Origin: Vibrio astriarenae
GTDB lineage: Bacteria > Pseudomonadota > Gammaproteobacteria > Enterobacterales > Vibrionaceae
DNA: 64,000 nt
NCBI RefSeq assembly: GCF_010587385.1
Contig: NZ_CP047475.1
Span: 558,001-622,000 of the forward strand
Direction: 5' to 3'
How positions within the stretch are numbered: position 1 is the first letter of the stretch; every line of letters begins with the position of its first letter. The notes under the pieces are model-generated. The model did not search any database and had not been told where the DNA came from. It was given only the letters and a program-made list of their open reading frames with translations. Below, piece after piece: positions 51,693 to 61,329 of this stretch. Both the position numbers and the translations under genes were made by a program.

Positions 51693-52820
51693 ATGGCAGT
51701 TGAACTGAACGAATTACGCGATCAAATTGACGCAGTTGATAAGCAGATGCTTGACCTACTGGCTCAGCGCTTAGCACTGGTTGAGAAAGTTGGTGAAGTT
51801 AAGAGTGAACATGGCTTGCCAATTTATGCACCAGACAGAGAAGCTGCCATGCTGGCTTCTCGCCGCGCAGAAGCAGAGAAAAAAGGCGTACCTCCTCAAT
51901 TAATCGAAGACATTTTGCGCCGCACTATGCGTGAGTCTTATGCGAGTGAGAAGGATTCAGGGTTTAAATGCCTCAATCCATCGCTACGTTCAGTGGTGAT
52001 TGTGGGGGGTAATGGTCAACTGGGTGGTTTGTTTGGACGCATGTTTGCGCTATCTGGCTATCAAGTTAAAGTGCTGGGTAGCAAAGATTGGGATCAAGCC
52101 GATGAGCTACTCAAAGATGCAGGGCTGGTGGTCGTCACAGTGCCAATTCATTTGACCGAAGGCGTCATTGAAAAGTTGGGCAGCTTGCCAAGCGATTGTA
52201 TTCTTTGTGATTTGACGTCGATAAAGTCTAAACCACTGCAAGCAATGATGAACGCGCACTCAGGACCTGTGGTTGGTTTACATCCGATGTTTGGTCCAGA
52301 TGTTCCAAGTCTTGCTAAACAGGTGATTGTGTACTGCGATGGACGAGGCCAGGATGCTTATCAATGGCTGCTTGAGCAGTTCTCAATTTGGGGTGCAAGC
52401 TTGTGTCCGATTGAAGCCAGTGAGCATGACCATGGTATGACTTTGATTCAGGCACTGCGTCACTTCACGTCATTTGCTTACGGTTTGCACCTGAGCCGTG
52501 AAAACCCGAAAATTGATAAGCTTCTGCAGCTAAGTTCTCCGATTTATCGCCTGGAGTTGGCAATGGTAGGGCGTCTGTTTGCGCAGGATCCGAATCTATA
52601 TGGTGATATTATCCTCTCTTCACAAGAGAATATCGATATGATTAAGCGCTTCCACCGCTGTTTCGGTGAAGCCCTTGAGATTCTTGATGGCAAAGATAAA
52701 GGCCATTTCGTAGAGAGCTTTAACCAAGTCAGTGAGTGGTTTGGCGATTACTCTCAGCAGTTTATGAATGAGAGTCAAAACTTGCTCAAGCAAGCCAACG
52801 ACAATATCCATCGCGGTTAA
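51693..52820 (+). CDS. tyrA: Bifunctional chorismate mutase / prephenate dehydrogenase TyrA
   Basis: Converts chorismate via prephenate to 4-hydroxyphenylpyruvate for tyrosine. The product is 375 aa: an AroQ-type chorismate mutase domain (about 1-90, [27 protein letters not shown]) fused to an NAD-binding dehydrogenase with [14 protein letters not shown] near 105-118 and [10 protein letters not shown] near 193. It is co-directional with aroF and is followed by a strong terminator. Confidence 0.97.
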   Translation: MAVELNELRDQIDAVDKQMLDLLAQRLALVEKVGEVKSEHGLPIYAPDREAAMLASRRAEAEKKGVPPQLIEDILRRTMRESYASEKDSGFKCLNPSLRSVVIVGGNGQLGGLFGRMFALSGYQVKVLGSKDWDQADELLKDAGLVVVTVPIHLTEGVIEKLGSLPSDCILCDLTSIKSKPLQAMMNAHSGPVVGLHPMFGPDVPSLAKQVIVYCDGRGQDAYQWLLEQFSIWGASLCPIEASEHDHGMTLIQALRHFTSFAYGLHLSRENPKIDKLLQLSSPIYRLELAMVGRLFAQDPNLYGDIILSSQENIDMIKRFHRCFGEALEILDGKDKGHFVESFNQVSEWFGDYSQQFMNESQNLLKQANDNIHRG

Positions 52821-52834
52821 CTGCATTCAGATAT

Positions 52835-52869
52835 AACAAAGGCGACCTCTGGTCGCCTTTGTTGTTTTT
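52835..52869 (+). terminator. Terminator after tyrA
   Basis: A 13-bp stem, AACAAAGGCGACC (52835-52847) with GGTCGCCTTTGTT (52851-52863), around TCT is followed by GTTTTTA. It lies between tyrA and the convergent M23 gene. Confidence 0.9.
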
Positions 52870-52879
52870 AGGTTACCTA

Positions 52880-54010
52880 CTATTGAGTCGCAACGCCCGC
52901 TTCGTGCTCTTCGCCCCGACTTGCAGTGTCAACCGATTCGTCACTCTGTGGCTTGTTGGTCAGGCTGACCTGCATACGCACAGAGTTGTCGACCAACTCT
53001 ACCAGTGGTGCCCAGTTAACCTTCTTCTCTTTTTCAAATAGATAGTCAAAGTTATCGGGTGTCCAGTCCATCGTGTACTGGGGGTTGAGCGAGTGGCCTA
53101 AGAAGCGTACCTCGTAATGAAGGTGTGGTCCGGTAGAGTTACCCGAGTTACCACAGGTTGCTATCTGTTGTCCTTTCGCGACAAACTCCCCGCTGCGAAC
53201 TTTAAAGCGGTGCAGGTGAGCGTATGAGCTCATGAAGCCATAAGCGTGACGCACTGTTAGGAAGTTACCAAAGCCTGATTTGCTTGGACGAACGGTTTCA
53301 ATAACACCATCGGCAGGGGCATAGATAGGCTCACCGACATTACAGGTTAAGTCGATACCCGTATGCGTATGTACTTTGCCGGTTATGGGGTTTGTCCGAC
53401 GTCCATAAGAGGATGAGATGCGGTTGTAGTTAATTGGTGTATCGTTTGGAATCAACCTAAACAGCGTGGCTCTAACTGCAGAGTCGAGCGCCGCTGCATC
53501 AATACGCGCTTCCAGAAGATGCTCGGTAGGCTCATCATTGTCATCGGTCAGCCCCAGCACTGACTCTACATCAAATACACGCTGGCCCAGCATTTTGATT
53601 TCATCTTGCTTGAGGGCGAGATCCTGGTTCAGCTGATGGACTTCATCAGCCTGCTGTGAGAGCTCAGTTTCTAGCGCTTGGTTTTCTGTCAGTAGCGCCA
53701 GGTTTTGTTGTTGTGAAAGCTCTGTCTTAACGCGGTAAGCAGAAAGCTCGCTTTGCTGCTGCGTGAGTTGTTTTTGGGTCGAATAGACATACACACCCGT
53801 CGCGGAAAGTAACGTTGTACCAAGAATAATGGTGCTCGTGAGTCCGGTTTTAGACAGGTGGAAGTGTTGCTTTCCCTGTTTCGCAGGAATAGAGATTGTT
53901 ATTTTATTAGACATAGCTTTAAGGTTCTGATTCAGCAGCCAATTCGAAAGATGTTCAAGTTCTCGATAGGAGCTGGTCATCACCGATGTTGGTTTTAAGA
54001 TACGCTTCAT
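52880..54010 (-). CDS. Membrane-anchored M23 (LytM) family peptidoglycan peptidase
   Basis: 376 aa. An N-terminal cytoplasmic segment is followed by one membrane span (about 57-75), a Gln/Glu/Leu-rich coiled coil (about 78-150), then a LytM domain with HTHTGIDLTC (the HxxxD zinc motif), and GNSTGPHLHYEVR (the HLH motif). All zinc ligands are present, so it should be an active DD-endopeptidase rather than an EnvC/NlpD-type activator. The first ATG (54010) is used; a later ATG at 53914 (MSNKITISIP) is a real alternative, and neither has a strong ribosome site. Confidence 0.85.
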   Translation of the reverse strand: MKRILKPTSVMTSSYRELEHLSNWLLNQNLKAMSNKITISIPAKQGKQHFHLSKTGLTSTIILGTTLLSATGVYVYSTQKQLTQQQSELSAYRVKTELSQQQNLALLTENQALETELSQQADEVHQLNQDLALKQDEIKMLGQRVFDVESVLGLTDDNDEPTEHLLEARIDAAALDSAVRATLFRLIPNDTPINYNRISSSYGRRTNPITGKVHTHTGIDLTCNVGEPIYAPADGVIETVRPSKSGFGNFLTVRHAYGFMSSYAHLHRFKVRSGEFVAKGQQIATCGNSGNSTGPHLHYEVRFLGHSLNPQYTMDWTPDNFDYLFEKEKKVNWAPLVELVDNSVRMQVSLTNKPQSDESVDTASRGEEHEAGVATQ

Positions 54011-54198
54011 TGACTCACGTTTGTCCCGTTCACTGGGTAACGGACTCGCGGATCAATTGTTGACGTAACTCTTTAAGTCATTGTTCAAGTTAGTTCTGCT
54101 TCATGCCCTTGTGGCAGTCGGACTACCGTTATTTGTTTATCAAGGTGGCAGGGCAAAGATGTTACATTTGTATTGTGCCAAAAATATGAAGCAAGATC

Positions 54199-54228
54199 AC
54201 AAAGGCCGCTAATAATAGCGGCCTTTGT
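54199..54228 (-). terminator. Hairpin downstream of ettA
   Basis: ACAAAGGCCGCT (54199-54210) and AGCGGCCTTTGT (54217-54228) form a perfect 12-bp stem around AATAAT, 26 bp after the ettA stop. The reverse strand has no long T run after it, so termination is less certain. Confidence 0.6.
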
Positions 54229-54253
54229 CTAAAAATCAAACAGTAATGACAAA

Positions 54254-55921
54254 TTACTTAGTCACACGCTTGTACTTAATGCGATGCGGTTCAGCAGCTT
54301 CTGGACCAAGTTCTTTCTTGAGCCATTCCATATACTCGTTGTAGTTACCTTCGTAGAAGTTAACCTGACCCTCATCACGGTAGTCAATGATGTGTGTTGC
54401 GATACGGTCCAAGAACCAACGGTCGTGCGAGATAACCATTGCACAGCCTGGGAACTCGAGAAGTGCTTCCTCTAGTGCACGCAGCGTCTCAACGTCAAGG
54501 TCATTGGTAGGCTCATCGAGTAGCAGTACGTTACCGCCCGCTTTAAGAAGCTTAGCAAGGTGAACACGGTTTCGCTCACCACCAGACAGCTCTCCGATGA
54601 TCTTCTGTTGGTCAGAACCTTTGAAGTTGAAGCGAGAACAGTAAGCACGCGCAGGGATCTCGAAGTTGTTGATCTTGATAATGTCAGCGCCTTCAGAAAT
54701 CTCTTGGAATACAGTTTTAGTGTCATCCATCGCATCACGGAACTGATCAACAGACGCCAGCTTAACCGTTTCACCCATCTCGATGGTACCCGAGTCAGGT
54801 TGCTCTGTGCCGCTTAGCATCTTGAATAGTGTTGATTTACCCGCACCGTTGGCACCGATGATACCCACGATCGCACCCTTAGGCATGTTGAATGATAGGT
54901 CATCGATAAGAACGCGACCGTCAAACGACTTAGTCAGGTTGTTGACTTCAATCACCTTATCACCTAGACGCTCACCTGGTGGGATGAACAGTTCGTTCGT
55001 CTCGTTACGCTTCTGACGATCGCCGCTTTGCAGTTCTTCAAAGCGAGCCATACGCGCCTTCGATTTTGACTGACGACCTTTAGGGTTTTGACGAACCCAT
55101 TCAAGTTCTTTCTCGATAGTTTTTTGACGAGCTTTCTCTTGAGACGCTTCTTGTTGTAGACGCGCGTCTTTTTGTTCAAGCCAAGAGGTGTAGTTACCTT
55201 CCCATGGAATACCTTCACCACGGTCAAGTTCTAGGATCCAACCCGCTGCATTGTCTAAGAAGTAACGGTCGTGGGTGATTGCCACAACAGTGCCCGTGTA
55301 ATCCACTAGGAAGCGCTCTAGCCAAGCTACAGACTCTGCATCCAGGTGGTTGGTTGGTTCGTCTAGTAGAAGCATGTCTGGCTTCTCTAGCAGTAGACGA
55401 CAGATAGCAACACGGCGACGCTCACCACCTGATAGGTGTGCAATCTTCTGATCCCACTCAGGTAGGCGAAGTGCATCAGCAGCACGCTCTAGTGAGTTTT
55501 CTAGGTTGTGACCATCTTTCGCCTGGATAAGTGCTTCTAGCTCGCCTTGCTCTTTTGCAAGGGCGTCGAAGTCTGCATCGGGTTCTGCGTATGCTGCGTA
55601 AACTTCATCCAGACGCTTCATTGCACCCGCAACATCGGAAACGGCTTCTTCAACGATTTCACGAACCGTCTTTGATTCATCTAACACTGGCTCCTGTGGC
55701 AAGTAGCCAACATTGAGACCTGGTTGTGGACGTGCTTCACCATCGATATCAGTATCGATGCCAGCCATGATGCGTAAAAGAGTCGATTTACCCGCACCAT
55801 TAAGACCAAGAACACCGATTTTTGCACCAGGGAAGAAGCTAAGAGAGATGTCTTTTAGAATTTGACGCTTTGGTGGCACGATTTTGCTCACCCGCGACAT
55901 GGTATATACGTATTCAGCCAT
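54254..55921 (-). CDS. ettA: Energy-dependent translational throttle protein EttA (ABC-F)
   Basis: ABC-F ATPase that binds the ribosomal E site and gates the first elongation step according to the ATP/ADP ratio. The product is 555 aa with no membrane spans. Two ABC domains: Walker A GLNGAGKST at 39-47 and GANGAGKST in the second half; signatures LSGGERRRVAICRLLLEKPDML (split) and LSGGERNRVHLAKLL. The arm insertion in domain 1 and the linker rich in Lys, Arg and Gln (KARQKTIEKELEWVRQ) are typical. It is divergent from slt, as in E. coli. Confidence 0.97.
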   Translation of the reverse strand: MAEYVYTMSRVSKIVPPKRQILKDISLSFFPGAKIGVLGLNGAGKSTLLRIMAGIDTDIDGEARPQPGLNVGYLPQEPVLDESKTVREIVEEAVSDVAGAMKRLDEVYAAYAEPDADFDALAKEQGELEALIQAKDGHNLENSLERAADALRLPEWDQKIAHLSGGERRRVAICRLLLEKPDMLLLDEPTNHLDAESVAWLERFLVDYTGTVVAITHDRYFLDNAAGWILELDRGEGIPWEGNYTSWLEQKDARLQQEASQEKARQKTIEKELEWVRQNPKGRQSKSKARMARFEELQSGDRQKRNETNELFIPPGERLGDKVIEVNNLTKSFDGRVLIDDLSFNMPKGAIVGIIGANGAGKSTLFKMLSGTEQPDSGTIEMGETVKLASVDQFRDAMDDTKTVFQEISEGADIIKINNFEIPARAYCSRFNFKGSDQQKIIGELSGGERNRVHLAKLLKAGGNVLLLDEPTNDLDVETLRALEEALLEFPGCAMVISHDRWFLDRIATHIIDYRDEGQVNFYEGNYNEYMEWLKKELGPEAAEPHRIKYKRVTK

Positions 55922-56125
55922 TGCCGATCGTTCCTAAAAATATGATTGCAAATTCAAACCTCTATTTTATACCAAATCTAACCAAGATGTTACTGGGCTT
56001 AAAATTAATGAACCAAAATGGTCATCTTGCTGCCTTATCCTAAACTTAGATCTATTACATTTTCTCCCTTTACTTTTAAGTGCGTAATGGGAAAGAAGAC
56101 TTAGTGTTGGTATAAGGAAATATCG

Positions 56126-58048
56126 ATGAACAGGCTTAGTACAACAGCACTTGGAATGGGCATATTACTCAGTGCGACCAGTTCAGTTGCGAGTGCAGCG
56201 ACACTGGATGAACAACGCAAGCTATACGATGACGCACAAGCACTGCTCGACATGCGTCAAGTAGAGCGTTATCAGGTATTACGGCCTCAAATAGCGAATT
56301 ACCCTTTAACACCTTATGTGGATTACCGGGCTTTTTTAGTCGGGCTATCAGAACGCTCTTCCAAAGAGGTGGACCAGTTTATCAGCGACTATCGCGACTT
56401 TCCCTTTTCCACACGAATTAGAGCCCCCTACCTAGATGGCTTAGCAAAGAAAGGTCGCTGGCAAGAATGGTTAACGTTTCAGTCTTCTTTGCCTAATGGT
56501 GAGCGCTATCAATGTCACTATTATTGGGCTCACTTGAAACAGGGTCGTGCCGAGGACGCGTATCGCGGGGCCAAAGATCTTTGGCAAAGTGGCAGTAGTG
56601 TCAACGATGCCTGTGACCCTCTTTTTAAAGCGTGGTCAGATTCTGGTGAACGAACCGATCTGGACATACTCCAACGAATGGTGCTGGCCTTTGAAGCCCG
56701 CAATGTGAGCTTGATGAGTTACTTGAGCAAACAGGTCAAGGGCGGTCGCGAGAAGCAACAAGCGCAGCGAATGCTTGAACTGAATAAAAAACCACTGTCA
56801 GTGGTGAGCTTTTCTCAGCAAAACGAAGCGACTGTGTTTAATCAGCACCAAGCGGTGATTGCTTTGAAGAAGCTCGCTCGCTCGGAGGTAGGTGAAGTTC
56901 CTAGCACACTCAATGCTCTAAAATCTGGTTTTTTGAGCCCAGAACAGCAACAAGAGGTAAGGAATTTTGCAGCTTTTCGCCTCATGAATACAGATGATAG
57001 CGAGTTAACACGCTGGCGTGATGATGCTATTGCACAAACGAGTAATGAGAAGCTGATTGAGCGCAGAGTGCGCCTCGCTATTGGCACGGCAGATTGGCAA
57101 GGTGTGATGGATTGGAGTCGTCGATTAACGGATGACAATCAAAGTTCTTTACGTTGGGCGTATTGGCAAGCGCGGGCGAATCATGAGCTGGGGCAAGAGC
57201 AGCTTGCTGGGACTCAGATGAAATCCCTGCTAGGGCAGCGTAATTTTTACAGTGTTGCTGCTGCTGTTGCTTTGGATAAAGAGTATCAATACACGACGAG
57301 TCAAGTCACGCTGGATAAGTCACAGCTGACGCCCTTCAACTCTGCGCTAGTGCGAATAGAGGAGCTGATCAAGCGTGATAAAATCGCAGCGGCAAAGAGT
57401 GAATGGCGTTTCTTATTAAACCGCGCTTCTCAGGAGCAAAAAGAGATGCTCGCTGCGTATGCTGGGACCAAACGGTGGCACCACCTAACCGTCACAGCAA
57501 CCATTGCTGGAAAAATGTGGGATAACACCCTGTTGCGGTTCCCAACGGCTCACAAGTGGTGGTTTAACTTCTATGCCGAGCGGCATAACCTTGATTTAAT
57601 CACGCTGCTCTCTCTCGCTCGCCAAGAAAGTGCATTGGATGTCGATGCTCGTTCGCCTGTTGGGGCGCGAGGAATTATGCAGATAATGCCAGCAACCGCG
57701 GAGCATACAGCGAAGAAATATGGCATTAGCTACCAAAATAGTGACCAACTCTATGATGTGCAGAAGAACATAGAGATCGGAAGTCAGTACCTAAAAAGCC
57801 TAATGACGCAATATGACAATAACCGAATTTTTTCTTTAGCGGCCTATAACGCGGGGCCGGGGCGAGTGAAACAGTGGCGTGAACGCAGTGATAACCAATT
57901 AGACGTGTTTGCCTTTATTGAGAGTATTCCGTTTTACGAAACGCGCGGGTATGTGCAGAACATTTTGATGTTTGAAACCTACTATCGCAGTAATCTGGAT
58001 CAGCCCAATGGCTTTTTAACCGAGCAAGAGCTAAATGCGCGTTATTAG
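56126..58048 (+). CDS. slt: Soluble lytic murein transglycosylase Slt70
   Basis: Periplasmic exolytic transglycosylase that releases 1,6-anhydro-muropeptides, which feed the recycling genes nagZ, anmK and murQ in this window. The product is 640 aa with a signal peptide (cleavage about after ASA, residue 24), a long alpha-helical ring domain, and a C-terminal lysozyme-like SLT domain with the catalytic E501 in LARQESALD, then GIMQIMPATAEH and the AAYNAGPGRV motif. trpR follows, as in E. coli. Confidence 0.96.
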   Translation: MNRLSTTALGMGILLSATSSVASAATLDEQRKLYDDAQALLDMRQVERYQVLRPQIANYPLTPYVDYRAFLVGLSERSSKEVDQFISDYRDFPFSTRIRAPYLDGLAKKGRWQEWLTFQSSLPNGERYQCHYYWAHLKQGRAEDAYRGAKDLWQSGSSVNDACDPLFKAWSDSGERTDLDILQRMVLAFEARNVSLMSYLSKQVKGGREKQQAQRMLELNKKPLSVVSFSQQNEATVFNQHQAVIALKKLARSEVGEVPSTLNALKSGFLSPEQQQEVRNFAAFRLMNTDDSELTRWRDDAIAQTSNEKLIERRVRLAIGTADWQGVMDWSRRLTDDNQSSLRWAYWQARANHELGQEQLAGTQMKSLLGQRNFYSVAAAVALDKEYQYTTSQVTLDKSQLTPFNSALVRIEELIKRDKIAAAKSEWRFLLNRASQEQKEMLAAYAGTKRWHHLTVTATIAGKMWDNTLLRFPTAHKWWFNFYAERHNLDLITLLSLARQESALDVDARSPVGARGIMQIMPATAEHTAKKYGISYQNSDQLYDVQKNIEIGSQYLKSLMTQYDNNRIFSLAAYNAGPGRVKQWRERSDNQLDVFAFIESIPFYETRGYVQNILMFETYYRSNLDQPNGFLTEQELNARY

Positions 58049-58124
58049 CCACGTAACAGGTATAGGCTTTTTCATTCTCTAGCGTTAGTATTGGGGTTTA
58101 GCTGTCACTACAAGGAATGCCTGC

Positions 58125-58421
58125 ATGTCGTTAAAACCGGATTACAATCAGTGGGAAGAGATCATCGCTCTTATCAAAGAGTCGGTAGAGCAAGAGCAAC
58201 ATGAGTTGCTATTAACCCTGTTGATGACCCCGGATGAGCGAGAGGCAATGCTGACACGAGTGAATATAGTCTCTGAGCTGCTCAAAGGAGATTTGTCTCA
58301 ACGTCAGATCAGTCAGATGCTTGGGGTGGGTGTGGCGACAATTACGCGTGGGTCGACAGAGCTAAAATCCAAGACAGCCGAAGAGAAAGCAGTGATTGAG
58401 CAGCTCGTTCTCAAACCATAG
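58125..58421 (+). CDS. trpR: Trp operon repressor TrpR
   Basis: Tryptophan-activated dimeric repressor of trp and related genes. The product is 98 aa. The family core is seen as LLTLLMTPDEREAMLTRVNIVSELLKG; the helix-turn-helix is LSQRQISQMLGVGVATITRGS. The ATG has AAGGA ten bases upstream. It lies 76 bp after slt. A clear trp operator was not found in that gap. Confidence 0.95.
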   Translation: MSLKPDYNQWEEIIALIKESVEQEQHELLLTLLMTPDEREAMLTRVNIVSELLKGDLSQRQISQMLGVGVATITRGSTELKSKTAEEKAVIEQLVLKP

Positions 58422-58487
58422 GTGTGCTTAGTCAGCAAACGTGTCATTAGAGAAGAGGGCCAAGTGCCCTCTTTGTGTCTCTGTCGT

Positions 58488-59003
58488 TCAGAAGTGGTCA
58501 GGATTAGTAAAGGGAATCAATGCCAGAATCAGCGCCTGATGATAAACACTGCTTCTGGTTAATTGGTGCTGAGTAAGCAAACCGATGGCACCGCCTTTTT
58601 GCTTGATGTTCTCGGTGAAAAAGACTTCATCCATGACATCCCCAAGCTCCTTCCCTTGATGAATCTTTTCGATGACAATCGGTGGAAGGAGGAGACTCGC
58701 GGAACGTGACTCTCCCCTTAGACCATTTGCTTCAACGATCATCCAAGCGAAGGTTGCCTTGTCTTCAATTCCAGCCTCTAACCCCACATAAAAGTCAGCG
58801 TCAGGCAGCGCACTACGAGCGTTCTTTACTCGATTGATAGCGCCTGCTTTTGTCTCTTCATTGCTCATGGGTTGATCGGCGACGTCACTTGCGACCGAGA
58901 CACCCTGATAGTCGAAGGCTTGTTCTGGAAATGCTGCAGTAAAAGCGCTTTGCACTGCTTTAATCTTGGCTGGATTAAGCGAGGCGATAATGACTTTTTT
59001 CAT
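58488..59003 (-). CDS. yjjX: Inosine/xanthosine triphosphatase YjjX
   Basis: NTPase that removes non-canonical purine nucleotides (ITP, XTP). The start is ATG 59003 (MKKVIIASLNPAKIKAVQSAF), giving 171 aa; the frame is open further upstream inside mbaA. It has the Maf/HAM1-like fold, with VASLNPxK start, SNEETKAGAINRVKNA and FYVGLEAGIE. It overlaps the 3' end of mbaA by 29 bp, so it is probably the last gene of the nspS-mbaA-yjjX transcript. Confidence 0.93.
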   Translation of the reverse strand: MKKVIIASLNPAKIKAVQSAFTAAFPEQAFDYQGVSVASDVADQPMSNEETKAGAINRVKNARSALPDADFYVGLEAGIEDKATFAWMIVEANGLRGESRSASLLLPPIVIEKIHQGKELGDVMDEVFFTENIKQKGGAIGLLTQHQLTRSSVYHQALILALIPFTNPDHF

Positions 59004-61329
59004 TGCTATCTTTGAGTTGAATAACGTTACTGGCTTTCCTTTGTAACTCATCTAAGCTCAACGGTCCAGAAAAGTAGAACCCTTGTAAGTGATCACATTG
59101 ATGTTCAGCTAACCAAGTAAACATCTCTTCAGACTCAATACCTTCTGCCGTTACCAGCATATTTTGTGAATGGCACAGGTCGATAAGTGGTTTCACGACT
59201 TTTTCTTTACTGGTCATCATCAAGGTTTCCAGGAAGTAGCGGTCCAGCTTGATTTTCTGTACCGGGTATTGAACCAACTGAGTGATGGACGTATAGCCCG
59301 AGCCAAAATCATCAATCGTCAGCGAGAACCCCAGTTGAGATAGATGATGAAGTAGTGGGAACCCTTGTGACTGCCCTGCAAACGTCTCGGTTATCTCAAA
59401 ATCAATCAACCTAGGGTTAACGTCATAGACACTTAGGCAGTCCTCAATGAAATGCGCCAAGCTGGTGGAGTCTAGTTCCGCAGAAGATAAGTTGATCGAC
59501 AGATGGATACTGTGCGAGAAGATCGCTTGTATTTCCGTGAAGTTTTGGAACGCATGCTTGATTACCCATCGGTCGATAGACCCAAATAGACCAATTTGTT
59601 CTGCGATAGGAATGAACTCATCGGGTGATACGCTGCCTAGCTTGTCATTCTCCCAGCGCAGTAGTGCCTCGACGCCAACGATCTCTTCTCCAGTGCGATC
59701 AAAATAAGGCTGATAAGTCAGGGAGAACTCATCATCGAACTGCTTGGTTCTCAATGCACGCTCTATTTGTGTTCGCCTCTGTACAACTCGGTCGAGCTCT
59801 TTTGAATAGTAGGCAATTTGGTTTTTGCCTGCTTTTTTCGCTTGGTACATTGCAGTATCTGCGCTTGATATAAGCGAAGTAATCTCATGCCCATCTTCTG
59901 GGTAACTGGCTATGCCTATCGATGCGGTGATAGGAAAATTACCGATGACGGAAGATCGTTTGTTTTGAATTGGGGCAAGCAGTTTGTTGGCGAGATCTTT
60001 AGCAACCGATCGGTCTTGATGTTGCGTAACGATAAAAATCGCAAACTCATCACCCGAAAGTCTCGAAGGCAGACCAGTAAAGCTCCCCTGAGCTTGGCAG
60101 CGTTCGACAAGCTTGTTGAGGTGATCGGCAAATCGAGTGAGCACTCGGTCACCGATTTGGTGACCATACTTGTCGTTCACATACTTAAAGTTATCGAGAT
60201 CAATATACAGTAAATACGCGTGCTGTTCTGAGGTGAGGTTGGCCAGTGCAGAACGTACATGGTGTTGGAAGACGCGGCGATTCGGCAGACCAGTCAGTTG
60301 GTCATTTTCAGCCAGCACTTTGGTTTTTTCGTAACTTTTAGCCAATTTATCGTACATTTCGTGAAAGCTAAGCGATAAGCGTCCAACTTCGTCGTCAGTG
60401 TAGAGGACTTCGATGTTATCGCGTTGACTGCGATTCACTTGCTTTAATTGTTTATCCAAGCGTTCAATAGGGCGGATAACATGGCGATAGAGCAGGGCAA
60501 GCAAGATCAAAATGCTTAGAACGGATGATAGCGAGAAAGCGACAACCAAGTTACTCGCCATCTTTTTCAGTTTGCTATCGAGAATATATTGTGCAGGATC
60601 AAGCGTGGCATAGAAGTTATTCATCAAAGCAACCGTGTGCGCCAGGGGCTTATTTTGCAGATCCGGCGGTATGTCGCTAAAGAAGATCGCACTGTCGTTG
60701 TCAAACTCGACATGTTTGCGCGTTTGATTGAATTCGTTGAGTGATACCACCACCACAATAAACATCAGCTGGTTGCGATTATAGCTTAGAGGTGGTGCTA
60801 ACGTGTTGGCATCAAGCGCGTCATAGCGAACCAGAACACCTTCCCCTTGCAGGTTTTGGGTGTAGCCAGTATGTGAGCTTTGCTTGGATTCAAAATATGC
60901 AGAGCGAGTGTATTGAAACAACTGGGGGTCAAAGGTAGAAAAAGGCTCTTTGCTGTTGTCTGAGTAATAGCGGATACGCAGTTTATCATCAAGAATGGCA
61001 ATACCGACAAAGCTGTCAGGGGTTGCTTTTAGCGTTGATATTGTCTGTTGCAGCCGATCAACCAACTGTAACTCGCGATAGGGATCGGAGTAATTGAGGT
61101 AATAGTCGCGAATAATATCGCTCTTGGTCAGGGTGAGCGAATAACTATTGAGCATTGAGATGGCATTTTTAAAGTGGCTTGCTAGCTTGCCCATGCTGAG
61201 TTCTAAATAGCTGTCTTCTCGCTTGGATAACGCATCTTTTTGGTTGAGGTAGATGCTATACCCTGATAACGCTGCACTTAGAATGATAACCGGTGCAACC
61301 AAAATTAAGATTCTAGTTTGTAGCTTCAT
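58975..61329 (-). CDS. mbaA: MbaA, membrane GGDEF/EAL c-di-GMP enzyme of the norspermidine system
   Basis: 784 aa: membrane span at about 8-28, periplasmic sensor region (about 30-260) that should meet NspS, second span at about 261-281, HAMP-like linker, GGDEF domain with S425-G-D-E-F429 in place of GGDEF, and EAL domain with E554-A-L. In V. cholerae MbaA links polyamine levels to c-di-GMP and biofilm; NspS binding shifts its balance between synthesis and breakdown. The Ser variant of the GGDEF motif is one I recall from V. cholerae MbaA too. The start overlaps nspS by 17 bp. Confidence 0.93.
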   Translation of the reverse strand: MKLQTRILILVAPVIILSAALSGYSIYLNQKDALSKREDSYLELSMGKLASHFKNAISMLNSYSLTLTKSDIIRDYYLNYSDPYRELQLVDRLQQTISTLKATPDSFVGIAILDDKLRIRYYSDNSKEPFSTFDPQLFQYTRSAYFESKQSSHTGYTQNLQGEGVLVRYDALDANTLAPPLSYNRNQLMFIVVVVSLNEFNQTRKHVEFDNDSAIFFSDIPPDLQNKPLAHTVALMNNFYATLDPAQYILDSKLKKMASNLVVAFSLSSVLSILILLALLYRHVIRPIERLDKQLKQVNRSQRDNIEVLYTDDEVGRLSLSFHEMYDKLAKSYEKTKVLAENDQLTGLPNRRVFQHHVRSALANLTSEQHAYLLYIDLDNFKYVNDKYGHQIGDRVLTRFADHLNKLVERCQAQGSFTGLPSRLSGDEFAIFIVTQHQDRSVAKDLANKLLAPIQNKRSSVIGNFPITASIGIASYPEDGHEITSLISSADTAMYQAKKAGKNQIAYYSKELDRVVQRRTQIERALRTKQFDDEFSLTYQPYFDRTGEEIVGVEALLRWENDKLGSVSPDEFIPIAEQIGLFGSIDRWVIKHAFQNFTEIQAIFSHSIHLSINLSSAELDSTSLAHFIEDCLSVYDVNPRLIDFEITETFAGQSQGFPLLHHLSQLGFSLTIDDFGSGYTSITQLVQYPVQKIKLDRYFLETLMMTSKEKVVKPLIDLCHSQNMLVTAEGIESEEMFTWLAEHQCDHLQGFYFSGPLSLDELQRKASNVIQLKDSNEKSHYRLA

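Noticed and set aside
58049..58124. Possible trp operator upstream of trpR
   Set aside because: CTAG and TTAG half sites occur, but the spacing does not match CTAG-N4-CTAG and the flanks do not fit.
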